Source of the DNA: Deinococcus arcticus
Lineage (GTDB): Bacteria; Deinococcota; Deinococci; Deinococcales; Deinococcaceae
Reading direction: 5' to 3'
DNA: 64,000 nt
NCBI RefSeq assembly: GCF_003028415.1
Contig: NZ_PYSV01000011.1
Location: forward strand, 80,423-144,422
Shown: positions 8,594 to 17,617 of the stretch, in pieces
Layout: each line of letters opens with the position of its first letter
Numbering within the stretch: the stretch's first letter is position 1
The notes under the pieces: model-generated
Told to the model about the DNA's origin: nothing
Databases searched by the model: none
Seen by the model: only the letters and a program-made list of their open reading frames with translations
Made by a program: the position numbers and the translations under genes

Positions 8594-10960
8594 TCAGGGC
8601 TGCAGCGTCAGCACCCGCGTGCGGCCCCAGTCGCCGGGCTGGGTGCTCATGGGCAGGTACTCGCCCGCAATCCAGCGCCTCATCTGGTCGCTGGCGTGCG
8701 GGGCCAGCGGACTGCCCGCCTGTCCCAGGCTGCCGATGTACAGGCTGCGGTCGGGCGCGGCGAGGTCCACAATCTGGCGGTAGCTGGCGCCGTGGGTCTG
8801 GCGGAAGGTGCCGTGTTCAGGGCGGGCCACGTTCACCGTGTTCGTGCCGCCCGGGGTGGGGGCCGCGTGGTTAAACAGCCACGCCAGGGCGCTCACCTTG
8901 CCAAACGCCCGGTGGTTGCTGGCCACCTGATGCAGCTGGCCGTAGGTCCAGCTGGTCATGTCGTTCCCCAGGCGCGTGCGCAGGTCAGCCAGAGCGGCGT
9001 CCAGGCTGCGGGTCAGCAGGGCGGCGCAGTTGCCCCGGCCCTGCACGGCGCACAGTTCGCCCTGCTGCTGCAGCTGCCGCAGCACCGAGAGGCTGTTCAT
9101 GACCGTGTCCTGGCCCAGTTCGTCGCGCGCCATCTCCTGCAGCGCCATCAGCCACGCCTCGAACAGCAGCCCCGCGCGGGTCTCCACGGTCAGGCGGCCG
9201 TCCCAGGCGCGCAGCTCGGCCAGGGCGCGCCGGGCGTCGTCGCTGCCGGGGGCGGTGGCCAGCAGCAGGGAGCGGAAATCGCGCCACACGAGGCTCTGGG
9301 TGTCCAGCTGCGCGGCCTTCATGTCCTGCAGGCTCAGCTTGGGTCTGGTCCCCAGCAGCTCGGTGATGCGCTCGGCGCGGTAGGGCTCGGCCCAGTTGCG
9401 CGCGTTGCCCAGGTTGAAAGGGTACCCCTGGGGCACCACCTGGTTATTGGCGGTGATCACCAGCCCGTCGGCGGGGTTGTACACGTGTGGCAGCTGCGCG
9501 AAGGGAATAAAGCCCTGCCACTCGCGCGTGCCGTCGCCAGAGACTGGCAGGCTGCCGTCCCAGCCGGCGCGAATGGGCACGCGGCCGGGGGCGTAGTAGC
9601 CGGTGTTGCCGTCCACATCGGCGTACACAAAGCTCTGGCTGGGGGCCACGTAGCGCGACAGGGCCCGGGTGAAGTCGCCCCAGTTCTGGGCGTAGTTCAG
9701 GCCCAGAAAGGCGTCCATGGTGGTGTCGCGTGGTTGCAGGGCCGTCCATTTCAGGGCCACGCGCGGGCCCAGGTCGGCGGCTCCGGCGTCACTGATGATG
9801 GGCCCATGCGCACTTTCGCGCACGGTGAGGGTGACGTCCGGCTGCCCCTTGACCCGGATGGTTTCGGTGCGGGTGCGCAGCGGGGTGCCCTCCGGCTCGA
9901 TGTACAGGTCCTGCACATCGGGGTTCACGTTGGTGACCCCCCAGGCCACGCGGTCGTTGCGCCCGATCACGATGGCGGGCAGGCCCGGAATGCTGGCGCC
10001 GATGGACTTCAACTGACTGCCCTGCAGGTCGGCCAGATACCACAGCATGGGCGCCGTGAGCGACAGGTGGGGATCGTCGGCCAGCAGCGGTTTGCCGCTG
10101 ACGGTGCGCTGGCCGGACACCACCCAGTTGTTGCTGCCCTTGCCCGGCACCGCCTGCAGCCCCAGTTCGCGCGCGGCGGCGAGGTGGGCGCGCAGGGCCG
10201 CCAGGGTGGCGTCTGGGAGCGCCGGGGCAGCTGAGGTGGGGGCCGCGCGCCTCGTGCGCTCAGGCAGCTCATCGGCGCTGAGGATGGTGGGCGCACCCGC
10301 CGGATAGGGCGCGGTGACCTGATCCAGGCCGCCTTCGCCCAGGCGCTGCACCACGCGGGCGTTCAGCACCTCTTCGTCATAATTGCCGCCCAGGTCAAAG
10401 GCCATCAGTTTGCTCCACGACAGGCTGTCCACCTCCTGCCAGGGTTCGGGGGTGTAGCCCAGAATGCGGAATTCGGGGGCCACCTTGCCCTGGGCCTGCG
10501 CGGCGTTCACGCCCGCCGTGTAGGCGCGGATCAGGCGGCGCGTGCGGGGCTCCAGGGCCGGCAGCGCCGAGAGGGCCGCGCGCTGAAAGCCCCAGGTGCG
10601 CAGAAAGCGGTCCTGCGCCAGGGCCGGCTCGCCCAGCACCTCCGCGAGGCGGCCCTGGGCCACGCGGCGCTGAAAGTCCATCTGCCACGCGCGGTCCTGC
10701 CAGTGCACGAAGCCCAGGGCAAACACTGCGTCCTCGTCGCTCTGGGCGCGGATATGCGGCACACCCCAGGCGTCGCGGGTGACCGCCACCGGTGCCCCCA
10801 GGCCCGGGGCACTCAGCGTACCGGCCGTTCGCGGCTCAGAGGTGGCGCGCAGCCACATGTACGCGCCCCCGCCTGCCGCGCCCAGCAGCCCCAGTGTGAC
10901 CAGCAGCCCCAGCGCTGCCCGCTTGCCCCAAGAGGGGCGCCTCCTGCCCAGTGTCGTCAT
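8594..10960 (-). CDS. Penicillin acylase family hydrolase
   Basis: 788 aa, the usual size for an unprocessed penicillin G acylase-type precursor. An N-terminal hydrophobic segment (about residues 12-36) after a basic start would export or anchor it. The alpha-chain signature WGVPHIRAQSDEDAVFALGF is near residue 64. The spacer ends at GKG, followed by Ser276 of GKG-SNNWVVSG, the Ntn-hydrolase nucleophile exposed by autocatalytic cleavage. Later Asn residues of the family are present (GVTNVNPDVQDLYIE). Substrates of such enzymes include acyl-homoserine lactones and beta-lactam amides; which applies is unknown, although luxS in this window shows some signalling metabolism. The start at 10960 is preferred because the alternative ATG at 10978 lies in the TATGCT -10 box. 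Confidence 0.85.
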   Translation of the reverse strand: MTTLGRRRPSWGKRAALGLLVTLGLLGAAGGGAYMWLRATSEPRTAGTLSAPGLGAPVAVTRDAWGVPHIRAQSDEDAVFALGFVHWQDRAWQMDFQRRVAQGRLAEVLGEPALAQDRFLRTWGFQRAALSALPALEPRTRRLIRAYTAGVNAAQAQGKVAPEFRILGYTPEPWQEVDSLSWSKLMAFDLGGNYDEEVLNARVVQRLGEGGLDQVTAPYPAGAPTILSADELPERTRRAAPTSAAPALPDATLAALRAHLAAARELGLQAVPGKGSNNWVVSGQRTVSGKPLLADDPHLSLTAPMLWYLADLQGSQLKSIGASIPGLPAIVIGRNDRVAWGVTNVNPDVQDLYIEPEGTPLRTRTETIRVKGQPDVTLTVRESAHGPIISDAGAADLGPRVALKWTALQPRDTTMDAFLGLNYAQNWGDFTRALSRYVAPSQSFVYADVDGNTGYYAPGRVPIRAGWDGSLPVSGDGTREWQGFIPFAQLPHVYNPADGLVITANNQVVPQGYPFNLGNARNWAEPYRAERITELLGTRPKLSLQDMKAAQLDTQSLVWRDFRSLLLATAPGSDDARRALAELRAWDGRLTVETRAGLLFEAWLMALQEMARDELGQDTVMNSLSVLRQLQQQGELCAVQGRGNCAALLTRSLDAALADLRTRLGNDMTSWTYGQLHQVASNHRAFGKVSALAWLFNHAAPTPGGTNTVNVARPEHGTFRQTHGASYRQIVDLAAPDRSLYIGSLGQAGSPLAPHASDQMRRWIAGEYLPMSTQPGDWGRTRVLTLQP

Positions 10961-11044
10961 GTGATGTGCGCGCAGCATAGCGAAGTTCGCGCCGCCCCCC
11001 GGTGGGTGGGGGCGGCGCGGCGGGCACAGGCTGGAACGCGCGGC

Positions 11045-11422
11045 CTAGAACTCTTCGTGAATCAGCGCGGCGTTGGCCTGGACGCAGCGCTCGTGCAGCG
11101 GCAGGCGCTCGGCCAGCATCAGCAGCGCGTGAACATCGGTGTGCGACAGCCCCGAGCGGAAACTGGCGGCCACCGGGGTGGTAAAGCAGGGCTGCGGCTC
11201 GGGCAGGGTGCAGTCCAGCACGCAGAACTCAAAGGCGCTGTCCTCGGGGCGCGACATCTGGCGGGTCACGGCGGCGCCGTAGCCGTTGGCAAAGCGGAAC
11301 ACCAGCAGTTCAGCGCCGGGCAGCGTGTGGCGCTCAGGCAGGGCCGTGACCTGCGGAAAGGCCGCTGCGGGCACAAACAGCAGTGGATTGATGGAAAACC
11401 CGGTCGGGTCATGCAGAGTCAT
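11045..11422 (-). CDS. Unknown 125-aa protein
   Basis: Not recognised. The start at 11422 has a strong AAAAGGAGG. The mature-looking, compact alpha/beta sequence has four Cys (FEFCVLDCTL, PCF, ERCVQ) but no zinc-ribbon spacing. The motif FRSGLSHTDVHALLMLAERLP suggests a small cytosolic globular domain. It sits between penicillin acylase and a divergent MFS gene with no overlap to either, so context says little. Confidence 0.65.
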   Translation of the reverse strand: MTLHDPTGFSINPLLFVPAAAFPQVTALPERHTLPGAELLVFRFANGYGAAVTRQMSRPEDSAFEFCVLDCTLPEPQPCFTTPVAASFRSGLSHTDVHALLMLAERLPLHERCVQANAALIHEEF

Positions 11423-11631
11423 GGTTGAATCCGCCTCCTTTTGCTGGCCCCGTCGCGGGAACCGCACACCGTCAAGTCTGGGTAATCTTGCGCCGCGCAA
11501 CTGACAGGGGCCTTACGGGAAGCAAGGTCAAGGCCGCCCGAAGGGACCGGCGGGCCGAACATGAGCGCGGCGCGGGGCCCAACCAGACCCCCAGCGGTGT
11601 GCTCCGCGCTCCAGCCCCGGGCGCCCCCGGG

Positions 11632-11637
11632 TACAAT
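11632..11637 (+). promoter_or_regulatory. Leaderless -10 box (TACAAT) of the MFS gene
   Basis: TACAAT, 7 nt, then ATG at 11645. Confidence 0.65.
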
Positions 11638-11644
11638 CGGCGCG

Positions 11645-12787
11645 ATGCTCTGGCGGCGGCCCCTGACCATGTTGCGGCTGCTGCTCCTGCTGGCCCTGAG
11701 CGAGACGGTGCGCGCCGCGCTGTTCGTGGGGGTGCTGCCCCTGGCGGGCCCGCAGCTGGGCCTGGGCGCCGCCGTGATTGGCCTGATGGCCGGGGTGCAC
11801 TACCTGGCCGACGCGCTGGGGCGCGGGCCCGCCGGGGTTCTCGTGGCGCGCGTGGGCCTGGGCCCCAGCCTGCTGACCGGCGCCCTGCTGGGGGGCCTGA
11901 CCCTGGCACTGGTTCGCCAGGGGCCCAGCGCGCCGGCCGCTGTGCTGGCGTGTGCGCTGTGGGGGCTGGGCACGGCCGCGCTGTGGCCCGCCGTCATGAG
12001 CGCCTCGCAGGCGCTGGCCCACCCGGCACGCACCGCCCGCGCCCTGACGGTGACCAACCTGACGGCCGTGCCCGCTGTGCTCACCGGCGCGCTGGTGGCC
12101 GGACCCCTGATGCAGGACTGGCCCCAGGCGGTGTGGACCGGGCTGCTGCTGCTGCAGGGCGCCGCCGCTGCCCTGGCCCTGAGCCTGTGGCGCGCCGCCG
12201 TGCCGCTGCGCCCGGTGCCGGTGCCCTGGCGCGAGTGGCGCCCGGTGGCCGCGCTGCTGCCCACCGCCTTTGTGCAGACCCTGGCGCCGGGGCTGCTGGT
12301 GACCACCCTGTACCCCATGCTGGCGCACCTGGGGCTGGGCCTGGGGGACCTGCTGCTGCCCGGCGCCCTGACCGGGGCCCTGATTGGCGCCAGCGCCGCG
12401 CTGCTGGGCCGCGTGGCCGACCGCGACCACCCGCGCCGGGCGCTGCTGCCGGGGCTGGCGCTGCTGACAGGCGGCTTTGCCGTGGCGGCCCTGACCGGCG
12501 CCCAGTTTCTCTGGGGCCTGGCGGCGCTGGCGGGCGTGGGCTTCGGCGCCTTTCTGACCGGCTGGAACGGGCTGGTGGCCCGCACCCTGCCGCAGGGGCA
12601 GCGCGCGGCTGCCTGGGGCGCCGTCATGACCGCCGAGGCTCTGGGCGCCGCCGCCGGCCCCATGCTGGGCGGCGCCGCGTGGCAGCTGTGGGGCGTGGCC
12701 GGGGTGTTCGGGCTGGGCACGCTGGCGTTTGGCGGGGCGCTGCTGTATGTGGCGGGGCAGGGGGGGGCCGTAAGCCATGAGCCATGA
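11645..12787 (+). CDS. Major facilitator superfamily permease
   Basis: 380 aa, almost entirely hydrophobic, with about 12 predicted membrane spans and the short basic cytoplasmic loops expected for MFS carriers (GRGPAGVLVARVG after helix 2, GRVADRDHPRRA after helix 8). No substrate-specific motif is recognised; drug or sugar efflux is typical of this size. Start chosen from the leaderless TACAAT promoter. The stop codon lies inside a heptanucleotide tandem repeat (12774-12806), so copy-number change there would alter the last residues (SHEP). Confidence 0.8.
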   Translation: MLWRRPLTMLRLLLLLALSETVRAALFVGVLPLAGPQLGLGAAVIGLMAGVHYLADALGRGPAGVLVARVGLGPSLLTGALLGGLTLALVRQGPSAPAAVLACALWGLGTAALWPAVMSASQALAHPARTARALTVTNLTAVPAVLTGALVAGPLMQDWPQAVWTGLLLLQGAAAALALSLWRAAVPLRPVPVPWREWRPVAALLPTAFVQTLAPGLLVTTLYPMLAHLGLGLGDLLLPGALTGALIGASAALLGRVADRDHPRRALLPGLALLTGGFAVAALTGAQFLWGLAALAGVGFGAFLTGWNGLVARTLPQGQRAAAWGAVMTAEALGAAAGPMLGGAAWQLWGVAGVFGLGTLAFGGALLYVAGQGGAVSHEP

Positions 12788-12806
12788 GCCATGAGCCATG
12801 AGCCAT
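12774..12806. repeat. Tandem heptanucleotide repeat (GCCATGA x 4.7)
   Basis: Four full copies and a 5-nt partial copy of GCCATGA. It spans the MFS stop codon and the gap to ispE. Seven is not a multiple of three, so gain or loss of a unit would shift the frame of the gene's end. Confidence 0.9.
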
Positions 12807-12833
12807 TTTCTCGCGGCGCTCAGCGCCAGAGCG

Positions 12834-13688
12834 CTACAGCGTGCAGGCGGCGGTGATCCACCAGCCGGGGTGGGCGCGGCTCAGGGCCTGGGCGGCCTCG
12901 TGGGCGTGGGCGTCGTCGCGGGCCAGGGCAAAGCAGGTGCTGCCCGAACCGCTCATGAGGGGAGAGTGCAGCCCGGCGGTGCCCAGGGCCTGCAGCGCCG
13001 CGCGGATGGGAGCGTGGCGGGCGGCCACAGGGCCTTGCAGGGTATTGAGGTAGGGCACCGGGCGGCCGTTGGACAGGGCGGCCACAATCGCCTCAACGTC
13101 CAGGGCGGTGGTAAAGGCTTCCTCGGCGTCCAGCCAGCGGTAGGCGTCGCGCGCACTGACCTCTACCCCGGGGTTCACCAGCACCAGGGCCGTGCGCGGC
13201 ACCGGAATGGGCGACAGAATCTCGCCGGTGCCGGCCGCCGTGGCCGCGTGGCCCAGCAGAAAGAACGGCACGTCGGCGCCCAGGCGCCGGGCCAGGGGAG
13301 CAAGCGCCACCCCGGCCGGGTACAGCCGTGCCAGGGCCATCAGGGTGGTGGCGGCGTCGCTGCTGCCGCCCCCCAGCCCCGAGGCCAGCGGCAGGCGTTT
13401 GTGCAGGGTGATGGCCGCGCCCGTGCTTACCCCAGCGGCATCCAGATAGGCGCGCGCCGCGCGGTACACCAGATTGCGCTCGTCGGTGGGCAGCTCGGCG
13501 CCCTCCACGCGCAGGCTCAGGGTGGGGGCCGGAGCCAGTTCCAGGTCGTCGCCCACGTTCAGCGGCACCATCAGGGAATGCAGGTCGTGGTAGCCGTCGG
13601 CGCGCTGCGAGCGCACGCTCAGGCCCAGGTTGACCTTGGCGGGCGCGAAGTACGTGACAGGAGCCGTAGAGGCGGGGCCGGTCGTCAT
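12834..13688 (-). CDS. ispE: 4-diphosphocytidyl-2-C-methyl-D-erythritol kinase
   Basis: 284 aa, standard length. GHMP kinase that phosphorylates CDP-ME in the MEP pathway of isoprenoid synthesis. Visible motifs: APAKVNLGL with Lys18, the ATP-binding loop LASGLGGGSSDAA (about 102-113) with Asp111, and the C-terminal MSGSGSTCFAL motif. It is the last gene of a five-gene minus-strand operon; its ATG overlaps the ispD stop (ATGA at 13685-13688). Pairing ispD with ispE puts consecutive steps side by side. Confidence 0.95.
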   Translation of the reverse strand: MTTGPASTAPVTYFAPAKVNLGLSVRSQRADGYHDLHSLMVPLNVGDDLELAPAPTLSLRVEGAELPTDERNLVYRAARAYLDAAGVSTGAAITLHKRLPLASGLGGGSSDAATTLMALARLYPAGVALAPLARRLGADVPFFLLGHAATAAGTGEILSPIPVPRTALVLVNPGVEVSARDAYRWLDAEEAFTTALDVEAIVAALSNGRPVPYLNTLQGPVAARHAPIRAALQALGTAGLHSPLMSGSGSTCFALARDDAHAHEAAQALSRAHPGWWITAACTL

Positions 13689-14347
13689 GGGCCCTCAGCA
13701 TCCCACACCGGGGCCAGGGCCTGGGCCAGGGCGAGGTCGCCGGGGGTGGTCACCTTGAACAGCCGCGCGTCGCCGGGCACCAGGGCCACCGCGTGTCCCA
13801 GCCGCGCCACCAGCCCCGCGTCGTCGGTGGCACTCTGGCCTGCGCGTGCCGCCGCCTCGTGGGCGCGCAGCAGCAGTTCGCGCCCGAAGGCCTGGGGGGT
13901 CTGCACCGCCCACAGGCCCTCGCGCGGCACGAGGTGGCCCCACTGAGGGGGCCCGGCGGCCCCGGCCTGCACCAGGGTGTCGGCCACCGGCAGGGCCGCT
14001 GTGGCCGCGCCCCCCGTCTGGGCCGCCTGGCACAGCGCGGCAATCACGCGGGCGGGCAGGAAGGGCCGGGCCGCGTCGTGCACCAGCACCACGTCCGCGT
14101 CGGTGGCGCGCAGCAGGGCGTGCACGGTGGCCTGCCGGGTGGCGCCGCCGGTGATGGCGCGCGCGGGCAGGTCCGGGGGCAGGGCGTGGCCGTCGGGGAG
14201 CGCCACGAGCACCTCGGCCACATGGGGGGCCAGCGCGGCGACGCTGCGCGCCAGCAGCGAGCGCCCGGCCACGGTCACGAACGCCTTGGGCCCCAGGCCC
14301 AGCCGGGTGCCGCTGCCCGCCGCCGGAATCAGGGCGGCCACCTTCAT
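13685..14347 (-). CDS. ispD: 2-C-methyl-D-erythritol 4-phosphate cytidylyltransferase
   Basis: 220 aa. Transfers CMP from CTP to MEP in the third step of the MEP pathway. The N-terminal nucleotide-binding signature ALIPAAGSGTRLGLGPKAF is intact. VLVHDAARPFL and the late ATDDAGLVARLGH match the family active site. Overlaps ubiX upstream and ispE downstream by ATGA, so all three are likely translated in step. Confidence 0.95.
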   Translation of the reverse strand: MKVAALIPAAGSGTRLGLGPKAFVTVAGRSLLARSVAALAPHVAEVLVALPDGHALPPDLPARAITGGATRQATVHALLRATDADVVLVHDAARPFLPARVIAALCQAAQTGGAATAALPVADTLVQAGAAGPPQWGHLVPREGLWAVQTPQAFGRELLLRAHEAAARAGQSATDDAGLVARLGHAVALVPGDARLFKVTTPGDLALAQALAPVWDAEGP

Positions 14348-14910
14348 GCTTCGTTCTCGCGCCAGCGCCGGAAGCCCGGTACGTCCAGCCGGAACTGGTC
14401 GAGCACCCGCGCGGTCACGAAATGCAGCAGCTCCCCGACATCCTGCGGGGCGTGGTAGAAGCCGGGGCTGGCGGTCATCACGGTGGCCCCGGCGTCATGG
14501 GCGGCCAGCAGGTTCACCAGCATGGGGCGCGGCAGCGGGTCCTCGCGCACCACCAGCACCAGCGGGCGGCGCTCTTTCAGGGTCACGTGCGCCGCGCGGG
14601 TCAGCAGGGTGTCGGCAAAGCCGTGCGCCACCTTGGCCAGGGTGCCCGCGCTGCAGGGAATCAGCAGCATGCCGTCGGTGCGGAAAGAGCCGCTGGCCAC
14701 GCTGGCCGCCAGGTCGCGGTCCTCGTGAACCTGCGTGGCCTGGGCGGTCAGGTCCGGCAGCTGCGGCCCGGCGCCCTCGGCGGTCATCACCCGCTTGGCG
14801 CCGCTGCTGACCACAAGGTGCGTCTCCACGTTCAGGGCGCGCAGGGCCTGCAGGGCCGAGAGGGCATACGGCATGCCACTGCCGCCTGAAACCCCCACCA
14901 CCAGCCTCAT
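14344..14910 (-). CDS. ubiX: Flavin prenyltransferase UbiX
   Basis: 188 aa. UbiX attaches a dimethylallyl group to FMN, making prenylated FMN for UbiD-type decarboxylases. The start is at 14910, overlapping the upstream TPR gene by ATGA. Motifs: VGVSGGSGMPYA (flavin and phosphate binding), IPCSAGTLAKVAHGFADTLL, and the RRPLVLVVREDPLPRPM segment with conserved Arg and Glu. Its isoprenoid substrate is a product of the pathway encoded by ispD/ispE in the same operon, a functional reason for the linkage. No ubiD is visible in the window. Confidence 0.92.
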   Translation of the reverse strand: MRLVVGVSGGSGMPYALSALQALRALNVETHLVVSSGAKRVMTAEGAGPQLPDLTAQATQVHEDRDLAASVASGSFRTDGMLLIPCSAGTLAKVAHGFADTLLTRAAHVTLKERRPLVLVVREDPLPRPMLVNLLAAHDAGATVMTASPGFYHAPQDVGELLHFVTARVLDQFRLDVPGFRRWRENEA

Positions 14911-17024
14911 GCGCCGCTCGCTTCGCGCCTGCGGCGGCGGGCGTGGCGCAGTTCGGCGGCCACAAAGGCCAGCAGGTTCAGGGCATACACCAGCACCAGC
15001 CCTGCCACCAGGGCCGTGCGGGTGCCTTCCAGGGTCAGGCCCGGCAGGTCCGGCACCGCCACCAGCCCGGTGGCGGGAAACAGCGCCGAGAGCAGCGCGC
15101 CCCAGGCCAGCAGCAGCACGCTGCCCCAGGGACTGTCCAGCAGCGAGGACCCCGGCAGCAGCAGCGCCAGCGCGCGGTAGGCCAGGGGCCGCGCCTGCGC
15201 GGGGGCCGGGACCGAGGCCGGCAGCAGCAGGGCCAGCGCCAGCAGCGCCGCCAGCACCCCCGAGCCCAGCAGCGCCAGCCCCAGGCGCGGCGAACCCCCG
15301 CCCGAGGGATCCAGCAGCGACAGCGGCTCGCGCAGGGCGCCGCGCAGGGTCACGCTCAGGTCGCCGGTCACGGCGCGGGTGAGGCGGCGCTGGTCCGGGT
15401 AGCACAGCCGGGGCACGCCGGGACGGTAGGTGCGCTGAAAGGCCGCCTCGGGGGTGCCCGGGTTCAGGCCCAGGTTAAAGGCGGCGGCTTCCAGGTCAGG
15501 CCGGGCCGACAGGGCGGCGCGGTAGAGCTCCCGGGCCTGGGGTTCGTCGCCGCGCGTCTGGGCAATCACGCCCAGATTGTTGCGCACGCAAGGATCGGTG
15601 TCGGCGGCGGCGTACACCTCACGGGCCTGGGCGTCCTCGCCGTCGAGCTGCGCGCTGAGTCCGGCCAGCAGCGCGGCGTCGGGACCGGGGCGCAGCGCCA
15701 GCGCCGAGAGCTGGGCCCCGCCCCAGCCGCCCCCGTAGGTACCGCTGGCCAGGGCCGGCGAGCGCAGCCCGGCGCCCGCGAGGTTGGCCCAGTGCAGCCC
15801 GCCAGTCACCACCAGCAGGCTCAGGGCCAGCAGAAACAGGGTCAGGCGCTCGCCGGGGCTGGCGTAGGCCACGAACACCCGCCGCGCGCGCGACAGGGGG
15901 TGGCGCAGCCACGAGCGGTAGCGGCCCCCCAGCGCCGCCGTGTCCTGCGCCTGGGGCCGCCACGCCCGCACCGCCACCGCCAGCAGCCCCGAGAGCAGCG
16001 CTGCGCCCAGCCCCAGCATGGCCAGCCGCGCGGCGTCGCGCACCCCGCGCAGACCCTCGGGGCCCAGGTTGTACAGGGTGCCCGCGCGCAGCGAACGCGA
16101 GAACTGCCGCCACTCGCCCGCCTCGCCCTCGCGGCCCTGCGCTTCCAGGGCCTGGGCGTAGCGGGCGTACAGCGCCTCGCCGCCTTCAAAGCGGGGGTGC
16201 AGTTCACGCAGGTAGGCCATCCACACGCCCGCGCGGGCCAAGCGCCGCTGGTCCAGCAGGGTGCTCACGTAGCCGGCCGGGTCGCCGTAGGCTTTCAGCG
16301 CCCCCCGGCTGACGGTCACCGCCGGGTCAATGCCGCGCGCCGCCGCGTCGCGCCGCGCGCGGTCCAGGGCCAGATCGGCGGCCGAGGGAAAGCCGGCGCT
16401 GTCCAGCCGCGCGGCCAGCGCCACCCAGGCGGGAAAGGGAAGGGTGCCCCCCAGGGCGCGGCGCACGGCGCTCAGGGCGGCGTAGGCGTCGGCGCGCACA
16501 GCCCGGGCCTCACGCACCGCCAGAAAGGGGTTCAGCGGGTCCAGCGCGGCGGCGCGGCCCAGTTCGCCTGCCGGGGTGGTGTCGGCCACGCGCGCCAGCC
16601 AGCCGCTTACCTCGGGCACAGGTGGGGGCACCACCCGCTCCTGCACGCTCAGGCCGCTGGCCGGGTCCAGCGTGAAGCGCTCGGTCAGGCCGGCCAGCTC
16701 GGTGCTCACGCGCACCACCCCGCCCGAGGCGTCCAGCGAGGTGACCACGCCGCTCAGGTCGGCGCGGGCCACAGCCACGCCGCCCGCGCCCAGTTCATAG
16801 ACGGCGGGGCCGGCGCCCAGCAGCACCCGCCCCTCCAGCTCCAGCGGCCCGGTCAGCGGCCCCCACGAGGCCGGAAAGGTGCGCTGCCAGCGGGGGCCGG
16901 TGCCCTCAGGCTCCACGGTCAGGGTGCGGCCACTCAGGGTGGCGGTGGCCTGCACGCTGCTGCCCAGCAGGGCCAGCAGCAGGCCGGCGCGCGCCAGCAC
17001 CCGGCAGGCCAGCGCCCGCTTCAC
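14907..17024 (-). CDS. TPR-containing multi-pass membrane protein, function unknown
   Basis: 705 aa, not recognised as a named family. An N-terminal signal peptide (about 1-26, ending AT) is followed by a large extracytoplasmic part with beta-rich and then helical segments. Membrane spans lie near 320-345 and 385-405. A soluble portion with one or two TPR units (VRNNLGVIAQTRGDEPQARELYRAAL, about 480-530, a Deinococcus-style tail count) follows, then three or four C-terminal spans (about 570-692) and a basic RHARRRRR tail. It lies between plsY-like and ubiX with ATGA overlaps on both sides, suggesting a cell-envelope assembly role. That role is inferred from context only. Confidence 0.7.
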   Translation of the reverse strand: MKRALACRVLARAGLLLALLGSSVQATATLSGRTLTVEPEGTGPRWQRTFPASWGPLTGPLELEGRVLLGAGPAVYELGAGGVAVARADLSGVVTSLDASGGVVRVSTELAGLTERFTLDPASGLSVQERVVPPPVPEVSGWLARVADTTPAGELGRAAALDPLNPFLAVREARAVRADAYAALSAVRRALGGTLPFPAWVALAARLDSAGFPSAADLALDRARRDAAARGIDPAVTVSRGALKAYGDPAGYVSTLLDQRRLARAGVWMAYLRELHPRFEGGEALYARYAQALEAQGREGEAGEWRQFSRSLRAGTLYNLGPEGLRGVRDAARLAMLGLGAALLSGLLAVAVRAWRPQAQDTAALGGRYRSWLRHPLSRARRVFVAYASPGERLTLFLLALSLLVVTGGLHWANLAGAGLRSPALASGTYGGGWGGAQLSALALRPGPDAALLAGLSAQLDGEDAQAREVYAAADTDPCVRNNLGVIAQTRGDEPQARELYRAALSARPDLEAAAFNLGLNPGTPEAAFQRTYRPGVPRLCYPDQRRLTRAVTGDLSVTLRGALREPLSLLDPSGGGSPRLGLALLGSGVLAALLALALLLPASVPAPAQARPLAYRALALLLPGSSLLDSPWGSVLLLAWGALLSALFPATGLVAVPDLPGLTLEGTRTALVAGLVLVYALNLLAFVAAELRHARRRRREASGA

Positions 17025-17608
17025 GCGCGCTCCGGGCGCCCGGGGCGGGCCAGCAGGTGGGCGCTGCGCACGGCCATCACCACGCCGCCCGCCAGCAGTT
17101 CGAGCAGGCCGCCGTAGCGCGTGGCCAGCAGCAGGCCCACCGGCAGGGCCACCACCGTGGCGGCCGGCACCGCGTTCAGGCCCACGCGGCGCTGCAGTGT
17201 GGCGCGGTACAGCGGAATAAACAGCAGCGCCGTGCCCAGGGTGCCCAGCAGGGTCAGCGGGGCCAGCACCAGCAGCGCGCCCAGCAGCGGCGCAATGCCC
17301 CCGCCCCCCCGAAAGCCGAAGAACAGGGGGTAGCAGTGTCCCGCCACCACGGCGCCCATGGCCAGCCAGCCCCAGTCGGGGGCCAGGGCGCGGGACAGCA
17401 GGGCGGCCAGCACCCCCTTGGCGATGTCCAGGGCCGTGACCAGCACGGCGGCGCGGCGGCCATATTGCCGGAAGGTGCCGCTGCCGCCCGGCAGATCCCG
17501 GTCGCGGATATCAGCGCCCCGGGCGCGCGAATACAGCACCCCGGCCACCAGGGACCCCAGCAGGTACGCGGCGAGGGCCACAAACACGGGCGCGGCGGTA
17601 GGGGGCAT
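17021..17608 (-). CDS. PlsY-like glycerol-3-phosphate acyltransferase, divergent motifs
   Basis: 195 aa with five or six membrane spans. PlsY enzymes transfer acyl groups from acyl-phosphate to glycerol-3-phosphate. The fold landmarks are present: LLGSLVAGVLYSR, then a GSG loop, then GHCYPLFFGFRGGGGIAPLLG. Two signature motifs deviate from the family consensus as recalled: GSGNPGATN is GSGTFRQYG here, and GGKG is GGGG. Activity may therefore differ, or this may be one of several paralogues, which Deinococcus genomes often have. First gene of the five-gene operon; its -10 box TAGAAT lies 9 nt upstream of the ATG. Confidence 0.75.
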   Translation of the reverse strand: MPPTAAPVFVALAAYLLGSLVAGVLYSRARGADIRDRDLPGGSGTFRQYGRRAAVLVTALDIAKGVLAALLSRALAPDWGWLAMGAVVAGHCYPLFFGFRGGGGIAPLLGALLVLAPLTLLGTLGTALLFIPLYRATLQRRVGLNAVPAATVVALPVGLLLATRYGGLLELLAGGVVMAVRSAHLLARPGRPERA

Positions 17609-17617
17609 ACGGCGGCC

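Noticed and set aside
7640..10234. Very long plus-strand frame (over 860 codons) opposite penicillin acylase and the DdrA-like gene
   Set aside because: Spans several real genes on the other strand, has no domain, and is Gly/Gln/His-rich noise.
14943..17117. Long open frame antisense to the TPR/plsY-like genes (about 720 codons)
   Set aside because: Composition is Gln/His/Arg/Gly-rich, as expected from reading the complement of GC-rich codons, and the opposite strand has clear signal peptide, spans and TPR.
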